Assembly: GCA_025351405.1 (NCBI GenBank)
Contig: JANXVZ010000028.1
Location: 1-41,101, forward strand
Reading direction: 5' to 3'
From: Sphingomonadales bacterium
GTDB taxonomy: Bacteria; Pseudomonadota; Alphaproteobacteria; Sphingomonadales; Sphingomonadaceae
DNA: 41,101 bases
Shown here: positions 34,675 to 41,101 of the stretch, piece after piece
Layout of the letters: the number at the start of each line of letters is the position of its first letter
Numbering within the stretch: position 1 is the first letter of the stretch
The notes under the pieces: generated by a model
Databases searched by the model: none
Seen by the model: the letters and a program-made list of their open reading frames with translations, nothing else
What the model was told of the DNA's origin: nothing
Program-made: the position numbers and the translations under genes

Positions 34675-35249
34675 CAAGGACGCGATCGCGGATACGGGCA
34701 ATGTTGCTGGTACCCGCAGCCCTGCTGGTGCTTGCCGATACGGGCGCCCGCGAATTCGACCAGGTCGTTGCCGCGCTCAAGACGGGCGAGGCTGCCGAAT
34801 TGGCCGGCGACCGCAAACAGGCGCCTGTGCTGCGTCGCGTGGCGGATACGTTGGTGGCCGCCGGGGCAAGACCCCTTGAGGGCACCCAAGATCTCGCGCA
34901 GCACTGGCGAGCTGCAGCGGAACGGGTCGATCCCGGGCATGGCGCTGTGCTGCCGGGCTATCGCGATCGCGCGCTCGGCCCGGCCTATCGCACGGTGACC
35001 TTGCCAGGTGGCGGCAAGGCGGTTTTCGAGCAGGTGTTCCTTGCCGGACAACGCGCCCGCGTTTCGGTTGTCGCGGTGAGCAACAGCGATTTCCAGCTAT
35101 CTGTCAGCGATGACGACAACAGGCAGGTATGCCGCAACAGCGTCACCGCCAGCCGCTGCGAATGGGTGCCGGCGTGGACAACCCGGTTCAACGTCAACAT
35201 TCTGAATTCCGGGCCGGCTGCCGGGGTCTATTACCTGGTGATCCAATAG
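34671..35249 (+). CDS. Secreted protein with PPC-like beta-sandwich domain
   Basis: 192 residues with a Sec signal peptide (LLVPAALLVLADTGA). Residues 30-75 are helical. The C-terminal 85 residues look like a pre-peptidase C-terminal (PPC)-type domain: VFEQVFLAGQRARVSVVAVSNSDFQLSVSD-like strands, a cysteine pair (VCRNS and SRCEW) likely to form a disulfide, and WTTRFNVNILNSG before YYLVIQ. Domains of this pattern accompany secreted caspase-like and protease proteins, which fits the CHAT gene nearby. The ATG overlaps the kinase stop (ATGA). Possible roles are CHAT partner, substrate or sensor ligand; none is shown by the sequence. Confidence 0.75.
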   Translation: MTRTRSRIRAMLLVPAALLVLADTGAREFDQVVAALKTGEAAELAGDRKQAPVLRRVADTLVAAGARPLEGTQDLAQHWRAAAERVDPGHGAVLPGYRDRALGPAYRTVTLPGGGKAVFEQVFLAGQRARVSVVAVSNSDFQLSVSDDDNRQVCRNSVTASRCEWVPAWTTRFNVNILNSGPAAGVYYLVIQ

Positions 35250-35327
35250 CCCGCCGCCGCGACAACTACGGGCAACGCGGCCATGATGGGCGCGGTGGAA
35301 CTGGTCACGGCAGGCCGCCTCATCCGC

Positions 35328-35404
35328 TGGTCGGGGCGAGAGGATTCGAACCTCCGGCCTCTGCCTCCCGAAGGCAGCGCTCTACCGGGCTGAGCTACGC
35401 CCCG
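35328..35404 (-). tRNA. tRNA-Pro (anticodon CGG)
   Basis: The minus strand folds as a complete tRNA: acceptor stem CGGGGCG/CGCCCCG, D-arm GCTC/GAGC, anticodon stem CTGCC/GGCAG with loop TTCGGGA (anticodon CGG, reading CCG), and a T-arm with TTCGAAT. Discriminator A is followed by an encoded CCA at the 3' end (35328-35330). 77 nt including CCA. It lies between the CHAT-linked operon and the reductase gene; no integrase or duplicated 3' end is nearby. Confidence 0.96.
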
Positions 35405-35467
35405 ACGCGTACGGAAGCGGGCCTATAGCTGTCGGCGGTGCTGCACGCAACGACGAAACGTTCCGCA

Positions 35468-36772
35468 TCAGCCGATGAGGCCGAGCATCTCGGCGACGCT
35501 GACAATCTTCTCGCGCGGCGCTCCGGGGCGAGCGCGGGCGACCTCGGCCGCGTCGATGCCCTGCCAGTGGGCAAAATGGGTGACGCGCACACCGCGGCCT
35601 TCCAGCAGTGCATCGAGTCCTGCCGGCCCGGCCCCGCCCTTTCCTGCCCCCCCCGTGTCGGCAACAATCGCGTCGACGACCGAAAATCCGTCCGGCCGGT
35701 TGGTGCCGATGGTTCCGGAAGGACCGCGCCGCGCCCAGCCGCTTGCATACAGCCCCGGAAAGATGCGCCCCGTATCATCCGATGCAAACCGTCCGCGGCC
35801 GGTATCATAGGGCACGCCGGCGATCGTCGCGGTGCGGTAGCCGATACAGGCGATGACAAGGCCGCAAGGGATGGCGTGGAGTTCCCCGGTGCCGACGGCA
35901 ACTCCGTCTTCCAGTCGCGTTGTCTCGACGATCAGCCGTTCGGCCTTGCCATTGCCCTCGACGGCCACCGGACGACGAAAGAACTCGAAGTGAATCGTGA
36001 TGGGCTTGTCGCCGCGCGGCGTCGCGGCGAAACTACGCAGGTGCGTTACGGTCTTGCGCAATCCGGGGTCGAGCGCGGCATCTGCCTCGAGGGGTGGCAG
36101 GTCAGGGGCGCGCACCAGCGGTTGGGCCCGCTCGAGGTGGCCAAGCTCTCCCATTTCCTTGGTCGTGAAGCTCGCCTGGTGCGGGCCGCGGCGGCCGACG
36201 ATATGGACATCGCGCACGCCGCTGCCTTCAAGCTGGTGATGGGCATGGCCGGCGATATCGGAAATCGCCAGCTCGGCCGGGGTCTTGGCGAGGATGCGCG
36301 CGCAATCGATGGCAACATTGCCGTTGCCGATGATGGCGGCGCCATGGTGTGACAGATCGATGTCCAGCCCGGCAAAATCCGGATGGCCGTTGTACCAGCC
36401 AACGAACGCCGCGCTTCCCCAGACGCCGGGGAGATCGTCGCCCGGGATGCCCAGCGGCTTGTCGTGCGGCGCACCGACGGACAGTACGACCGCGTCATAA
36501 AGCCCCAGCAGCTCGTCGATCGACACATCGGCGCCGAGGTTGACGTTGCCGACAAAGCGCACGCCTTCGCCGAGCGAGGTTGCCTCATAGCGCTTGGTGA
36601 CCGCCTTGATCGACTGGTGATCGGGCGCGACGCCGGCACGGATAAGGCCATAGGGCGTCGGCAATCGGTCGATGATGTCGACGTGTGCAGCGCCGCCCCA
36701 GTGCTTGAGCGCTGCTTCGGCGGTGTAATAGCCGGCGGGACCGGCCCCGATGATGGCGATGCTGAACGTCAA
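35468..36772 (-). CDS. Ferredoxin/adrenodoxin-NADP+ reductase-like flavoprotein
   Basis: 434 residues, from a TTG at 36772 chosen because it has a perfect GGAGG (36778-36782) five bases upstream and starts right at the FAD-binding strand FSIAIIGAGPAGYYTAEA. The second dinucleotide site is AAIIGNGNVAIDCARIL (NADP). Family blocks include LPTPYGLIRAGVAPDHQ and VGRRGPHQASFTTKE, and GWARRGPSGTIGTNR near the end. FprA/adrenodoxin reductase enzymes move electrons between NADPH and ferredoxin. A longer in-frame form begins 20 codons upstream but adds a low-complexity start without a ribosome-binding site. Divergent from lepA. Confidence 0.9.
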   Translation of the reverse strand: MTFSIAIIGAGPAGYYTAEAALKHWGGAAHVDIIDRLPTPYGLIRAGVAPDHQSIKAVTKRYEATSLGEGVRFVGNVNLGADVSIDELLGLYDAVVLSVGAPHDKPLGIPGDDLPGVWGSAAFVGWYNGHPDFAGLDIDLSHHGAAIIGNGNVAIDCARILAKTPAELAISDIAGHAHHQLEGSGVRDVHIVGRRGPHQASFTTKEMGELGHLERAQPLVRAPDLPPLEADAALDPGLRKTVTHLRSFAATPRGDKPITIHFEFFRRPVAVEGNGKAERLIVETTRLEDGVAVGTGELHAIPCGLVIACIGYRTATIAGVPYDTGRGRFASDDTGRIFPGLYASGWARRGPSGTIGTNRPDGFSVVDAIVADTGGAGKGGAGPAGLDALLEGRGVRVTHFAHWQGIDAAEVARARPGAPREKIVSVAEMLGLIG

Positions 36773-36904
36773 TGCGGCCTCCGAATTCGATATCGCGTTG
36801 CTAGAGCGCCCTCGCCCGCGCCGGTCAAGCAACGGAATGTTTCAGCACTGGCGCGGCCCGCCCCATTTGCGGCAAGGCCTCCCCCCTGCTAGGCGCAGTG
36901 CAAC

Positions 36905-38713
36905 ATGACAGCAGACCTTTCCCTCATCCGCAACTTCTCGATAATCGCGCATATCGATCACGGGAAATCGACCCTTGCCGACCGGTTGATCCAGACCACT
37001 GGCGGGCTGACCGCGCGGGAAATGAGCGAGCAGGTGCTCGACAACATGGATATCGAAAAGGAACGCGGCATAACCATCAAGGCGCAGACGGTGCGCCTCG
37101 ATTACCCGGCAAAGGACGGCAGGACCTACATCCTCAACCTGATGGACACGCCGGGCCATGTCGATTTTGCCTATGAAGTCAGCCGCTCTCTCGCCGCCTG
37201 CGAAGGCGCGCTGCTTGTCGTCGATGCGGCCCAGGGGGTCGAGGCGCAGACGCTTGCCAATGTCTACCAGTCGATCGAGCATGACCATGTCATCGTGCCT
37301 GTCATCAACAAGGTCGATCTGCCCGCCGCCGAACCCGAACGGGTCAAGCGCCAGATCGAGGATGTCATCGGCCTGTCCACCGACAATGCCGTGCTGACCA
37401 GCGCCAAATCCGGACTTGGTATCGAGGATTTGCTGGAAGCCATCGTCAAGGAGATACCGCATCCCAAGGGCGACCCGGATGCGCCCTTGAAGGTGATGCT
37501 GGTCGATAGCTGGTACGATCCCTACCTCGGCGTCGTCATCCTGGTGCGCGTCATCGACGGGGTCCTGAAGAAGGGCCAACAGATCACCATGATGGCGGCA
37601 GGGACGACGCACCTCGTCGACCGGGTCGGGTGTTTTCGCCCCAAGATCGAAGTGCTCGACGCATTGGGACCGGGTGAAATCGGTTTCATCACCGCCCAGA
37701 TCAAGGAAGTCGCGCAGACCAACGTCGGCGACACGATTACCGATGCCCGCAGGCCGACCGCCGAGGCGCTGCCGGGTTTCAAGACCGTCCAGCCGGTGGT
37801 CTTCTGCGGGCTGTTCCCGGTCGATGCCGCGGATTTCGAAAAATTGCGCGATTCGCTCGGCAAGCTGCGGCTGAATGATGCATCGTTCAGCTTTGAAACG
37901 GAAAGCAGCGCCGCGCTCGGCTTCGGCTTTCGCTGCGGCTTTCTCGGCTTGCTCCACCTGGAGATCATCCAGGAACGGCTGACCCGCGAATATGACCTCG
38001 ACCTTATCACCACGGCGCCGTCGGTCGTCTACAAGATGCTGCTGCGCGATGGCCGCACGCTCGAGTTGCACAATCCATCGGACATGCCCGATCCCTCGAC
38101 CATCGAACTGATCGAGGAGCCGTGGATCGAGGCGGTGATCTTCGTGCCCGACGAATATCTCGGCTCGCTGCTGAAGCTTTGCCAGGACCGTCGCGGCATC
38201 CAGAAAAACCTGACTTACGTGGGTGGCCGCGCTCAGATCACCTATGAATTGCCGCTCAACGAAGTGGTGTTCGACTTCTACGATCGCCTCAAGTCGATCT
38301 CGAGGGGCTATGCCTCGTTCGATTATCACCAGATCGGCCACCGCGAAGGCGATCTGGTCAAGATGACCATCATGGTCAACGCCGAGCCGGTCGACGCGCT
38401 CGGCATGATCGTCCACAGGGCCGCCGCCGAAGCCCGCGGCCGCCACATGTGCGAGCGCATGAAGGACCTTATCCCCCGCCATCTGTTCAAGATTCCGGTG
38501 CAGGCGGCAATCGGCGGAAAGGTCATCGCGCGCGAGACGATCGCGGCGATGCGCAAGGACGTCACGGCAAAATGCTATGGCGGTGACGCCAGCCGCAAGC
38601 GCAAGCTGCTCGACAAGCAGAAGGAGGGCAAGAAGCGGATGCGCCAGTACGGCAACGTCGACATCCCGCAGGAAGCCTTCATCGCGGCATTGCGCATGGG
38701 TGACGACAACTGA
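36905..38713 (+). CDS. lepA: Elongation factor 4 (LepA)
   Basis: 602 residues, the usual length. A translational GTPase that binds ribosomes and affects initiation and stalled elongation. G1 is [10 protein letters not shown]2 includes [11 protein letters not shown]3 DTPGHVDF and G4 NKVD. The EF4-specific C-terminal domain is visible in [22 protein letters not shown] and [27 protein letters not shown] 7-bp hairpin follows the stop. Confidence 0.98.
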   Translation: MTADLSLIRNFSIIAHIDHGKSTLADRLIQTTGGLTAREMSEQVLDNMDIEKERGITIKAQTVRLDYPAKDGRTYILNLMDTPGHVDFAYEVSRSLAACEGALLVVDAAQGVEAQTLANVYQSIEHDHVIVPVINKVDLPAAEPERVKRQIEDVIGLSTDNAVLTSAKSGLGIEDLLEAIVKEIPHPKGDPDAPLKVMLVDSWYDPYLGVVILVRVIDGVLKKGQQITMMAAGTTHLVDRVGCFRPKIEVLDALGPGEIGFITAQIKEVAQTNVGDTITDARRPTAEALPGFKTVQPVVFCGLFPVDAADFEKLRDSLGKLRLNDASFSFETESSAALGFGFRCGFLGLLHLEIIQERLTREYDLDLITTAPSVVYKMLLRDGRTLELHNPSDMPDPSTIELIEEPWIEAVIFVPDEYLGSLLKLCQDRRGIQKNLTYVGGRAQITYELPLNEVVFDFYDRLKSISRGYASFDYHQIGHREGDLVKMTIMVNAEPVDALGMIVHRAAAEARGRHMCERMKDLIPRHLFKIPVQAAIGGKVIARETIAAMRKDVTAKCYGGDASRKRKLLDKQKEGKKRMRQYGNVDIPQEAFIAALRMGDDN

Positions 38714-38714
38714 G

Positions 38715-38740
38715 GCTGGATAGCCAGGCCGCCATCCAGC
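38715..38740 (+). terminator. Hairpin just past the lepA stop
   Basis: GCTGGAT (38715-38721) pairs perfectly with ATCCAGC (38734-38740) across 12 nt, starting two bases after the lepA stop. No T-tract follows, so it is a weak terminator candidate only. Confidence 0.4.
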
Positions 38741-38936
38741 GGCCATGCGCCGACTTTCAGTCGCATCTTGCTGATTTTTCACCGTCCTGACACCGTTTTC
38801 AGCCGGCCATCAGGCTAAATTCGAACCGTCGGGTTTTGCTGTTCCTTTTGGCGACAACACCCGCAATGATGGTCCACGGTCGTTTCGCTGGCGTTGATGG
38901 CGTGACGGATACGATTCTGCGGGGTAAGCTGTCGGC

Positions 38937-39626
38937 ATGGTCAGAATTCTTTGCGTCGAAGATGATGTCACTACGGCGGATTATATCGCCAAGGGCCTCG
39001 GTGAGGCCGGCTTCAGCGTCGAAGTATCCCACGATGGCCGCGACGGACTTTTTCAAGCCAGTGACGGCAGTTACGACTGCATCGTGCTCGACCGGATGCT
39101 GCCCGGGATGGACGGTCTTGCCGTGCTTTCGGCATTGCGCGCCGCCGGGGTGACCACGCCGGTTGTCATGCTCTCGGCACTCGCCAGCCTCGATGAACGC
39201 GTGCGCGGCTTGCGCGCCGGCTCCGACGACTATCTGACCAAGCCTTTCGCGTTCGCCGAATTGCTGGCGCGAATCGAAGCGGTGCGGCGACGCGGCACAC
39301 AGACGGCATCTGCCGATACCCCCGTCACCAAGCTCCTCTGCGAGGACCTGGAAATGGACTTGCTGTCGCGGCGCATCACCCGCGGCGGTCGCAAGGTCGA
39401 TCTGCAGCCGCGCGAATTCCGCCTGCTCGAATTCCTGCTGCGCCACAAGGAACAGGTCGTCACCCGCACCATGTTGTTAGAAGGCGTCTGGGACTATCAT
39501 TTCGACCCCGGCACCAACGTGATCGATGTCCACGTCAGCCGCTTGCGCAAGAAGCTCGACGAGGGCGGCGCCAAGCCCTTGCTGCATACCGTGCGCGGCG
39601 CCGGTTACCGCCTCGGCGATTCCTGA
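38937..39626 (+). CDS. OmpR/PhoB-family response regulator
   Basis: 229 residues. Receiver: acidic pair in VEDDVTTAD, D52 in IVLDRMLPGMDG, S in MLSALAS, K in YLTKPFAF. DNA-binding winged helix: LQPREFRLLEFLLRHKEQVVTRTMLLEGVW and VIDVHVSRLRKKLDEGG, ending VRGAGYRLG. It pairs with the kinase starting one base after its stop. It resembles the QseB/CzcR-like subgroup in general form but has no diagnostic target. It is distinct from the CHAT-linked regulator, and no TTACAA-type site was found in its 223-bp upstream region. Confidence 0.94.
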   Translation: MVRILCVEDDVTTADYIAKGLGEAGFSVEVSHDGRDGLFQASDGSYDCIVLDRMLPGMDGLAVLSALRAAGVTTPVVMLSALASLDERVRGLRAGSDDYLTKPFAFAELLARIEAVRRRGTQTASADTPVTKLLCEDLEMDLLSRRITRGGRKVDLQPREFRLLEFLLRHKEQVVTRTMLLEGVWDYHFDPGTNVIDVHVSRLRKKLDEGGAKPLLHTVRGAGYRLGDS

Positions 39627-39627
39627 G

Positions 39628-41013
39628 TTGGCGACAACCGCGCCGAACCGCCGACCGCTGCGTTCCACCACGGCGCGCATTGCGCTGGTGGGCTTTGCCG
39701 CGCTGGTTGCCAGCAGCGCTATCGTGCTGGGCTATATCGCATGGGTTACCCGTGGCCAGCTCGCGTCGAGTGCCCAGGCGATCATCGAGGCCGAACGAAG
39801 CGGCATCAGCCAGACCTATGCACGCGAAGGCATCAAGGGGGCCCGCAGCCTTGTCGCCAACGACCTGCGGGTGCCAGGCCCGTTGGTCGTCATGATCCAG
39901 GGCAAGGATGGCGCCATCCTGGCGGGCAACTTGCAGCATTGGCCCGAAAGCCTGGTTGCGGATGGCCGGTACTGGCGCAGCCGCCTGACCCGCACCGGCG
40001 CCCTGCGATCCGAACCCTTTGCGATGATTGCGTCGCGGTTGGCGGGCGGTGCGCGATTGCTCGTCGGTCGCAGCCTCGAGGAGGAGGAGCGACTGACCGC
40101 GACGCTGACCACCAGCATGATCGGCGCCGTGGGGCTGGCCGTCGTGCTGGCAGGCACCATCAGCCTTGTGCTGACCCGGATGATCGACGAGCGCGTGCAG
40201 CGCATCGCCGACGTCGCCAGCGCCGTTGCCGGCGGCGATCTCAGTCGCCGCGTCGAAGTCGATGCCGACAGCTGGCGGGAGGGTGATGCCTTCGATCGCA
40301 TGGGTGTGGCGCTCAATGCCATGCTGGCGCGAATCGAATCGCTGCTCGATGAACTGCGGGCATTGACCGATGGATTGGCGCACGACTTGCGATCGCCGTT
40401 GACCCGGATGAAGGCGCGCATCGACCGAATGGCGCGCGCCGACCTGATCAGCGGATCCGACGTCCTCGCTGTCGGGGCTGAAGCCGACGCCCTGCTGGCG
40501 ATGCTCGACAACAGCCTCGAAATCACCCGCATCGAAGCCGGCATCGGCCGCGAAAATTTCGCCGACCTCGATCTCGCGGCATTGGTGACCGACCTTGCCG
40601 AAATGTACGAGCCGCTGGCGGAAGACAATGGCGTGCGGTTGACCGCGAATGCGCCGGAAAAAGTGCCGATTCTTGCGCATCGCGAACTGCTCGGGCGAGC
40701 CGTATCCAACCTGATCGACAATGCCCTGCGCTATGGCTCGTCGGGCGGCAGTATCGAGGTGTCAGCCGTCACGACAGACGAAGGCACCCAGTTGACCGTC
40801 GCCGACAACGGCCCCGGCATCGCCATCACCAACCGCGAGGATGCGCTGCGCCGTTTTGGCCGCTTGGATACGGCACGATCGGTCAACGGTGCCGGGCTCG
40901 GGCTGTCTCTCGCCGCCGCTATCGCGCGGCTCCACGGCGGACGCCTGACGCTGGCAGGGAACAACCCCGGCCTTCGCGTCATCATCGATATGCCGACGAA
41001 CATCGCCCACTGA
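39628..41013 (+). CDS. Sensor histidine kinase
   Basis: 461 residues from a TTG at 39628, one base after the regulator stop; no early ATG exists in this frame, so a TTG start is likely. Two membrane helices (ALVGFAALVASSAIVLGYIAW and MIGAVGLAVVLAGTISLVL) enclose a periplasmic sensor of about 130 residues; HAMP follows. HisKA: GLAHDLRSPLTRM with H252. ATPase domain: NLIDNALRYG (N box), VADNGPGI (G1), GAGLGLSLAAAIA (G2). It is complete; the last 88 bp of the window hold no further gene. Confidence 0.93.
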   Translation: MATTAPNRRPLRSTTARIALVGFAALVASSAIVLGYIAWVTRGQLASSAQAIIEAERSGISQTYAREGIKGARSLVANDLRVPGPLVVMIQGKDGAILAGNLQHWPESLVADGRYWRSRLTRTGALRSEPFAMIASRLAGGARLLVGRSLEEEERLTATLTTSMIGAVGLAVVLAGTISLVLTRMIDERVQRIADVASAVAGGDLSRRVEVDADSWREGDAFDRMGVALNAMLARIESLLDELRALTDGLAHDLRSPLTRMKARIDRMARADLISGSDVLAVGAEADALLAMLDNSLEITRIEAGIGRENFADLDLAALVTDLAEMYEPLAEDNGVRLTANAPEKVPILAHRELLGRAVSNLIDNALRYGSSGGSIEVSAVTTDEGTQLTVADNGPGIAITNREDALRRFGRLDTARSVNGAGLGLSLAAAIARLHGGRLTLAGNNPGLRVIIDMPTNIAH

Positions 41014-41101
41014 ATACCGGGCCGCGCGCCTGCTTTCGTGCCGATTGCCCGGGAAATCCGGACCTGCAAGATCTCGACTGGTTGGCGGCCGCGGGACTAT
41101 T

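Noticed and set aside
35328-35404. tRNA-Pro as an integration site for a mobile element
   Set aside because: No integrase, no repeat of the tRNA 3' end and no compositional break were seen on either side.
36842-38782. A 646-codon minus-strand frame opposite lepA
   Set aside because: It is a codon-bias shadow of lepA, whose plus-strand product is complete and unmistakable.
1-41101. CRISPR arrays, insertion sequences or prophage genes
   Set aside because: No regularly spaced repeats, transposase motifs or phage structural genes were found on either strand.

Overview
The window looks like chromosomal DNA of a GC-rich alphaproteobacterium, most likely a member of the Sphingomonadales. The main reasons are an exopolysaccharide locus built around a V-type exosortase (XrtV) with its small accessory protein and V-type EpsI, and a propionyl-CoA synthase of the kind known from Chloroflexus and the sphingomonad Erythrobacter sp. 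NAP1. All calls come from reading the sequence; no database search was possible.

Left edge (1-3772, minus): most of a giant multidomain propionyl-CoA synthase (acyl-CoA synthetase plus enoyl-CoA hydratase; the reductase domain lies beyond the left edge). 

4064-23560: one exopolysaccharide (EPS) / exosortase locus. The minus-strand half holds the outer-membrane barrel, export protein, chain-length protein, degenerate tyrosine-kinase-like ATPase, XrtV and EpsI, then the priming sugar transferase and an acyltransferase. The small XrtV accessory gene is on the plus strand, divergent from the sugar transferase. The plus-strand half holds an AAA ATPase, two family-2 glycosyltransferases, an EpsD-type lipoprotein PPIase, an FrhB-type iron-sulfur protein, and a tightly overlapping dTDP-L-rhamnose operon (rfbA, an embedded 2OG-Fe(II) oxygenase, rfbC, rfbD, rfbB). 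The likely product is a rhamnose-containing, acyl-decorated surface polysaccharide. No flippase or polymerase is visible here. The larger gaps inside these operons carry perfect 8-9 bp hairpins.

23612-29149: housekeeping and stress genes: nhaA with a DUF1345 membrane protein, a Dps ferritin, a glycine-zipper secreted protein followed by a strong hairpin, a YncE-like beta-propeller protein and an unrecognised secreted protein.

29538-35249: a compact module that may be a real functional unit. A secreted TPR-CHAT (caspase-like) protein is divergent from a response regulator, histidine kinase and secreted PPC-like protein whose genes overlap. The motif TTACAA-N3-TTGT(A/C)A occurs both in the divergent promoter and in the AT-rich region upstream of the unrecognised secreted protein, which suggests a small regulon.

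35328-41101: tRNA-Pro(CGG), a ferredoxin-NADP+ reductase of adrenodoxin-reductase type, lepA, and a second OmpR-type two-component pair running almost to the right edge.
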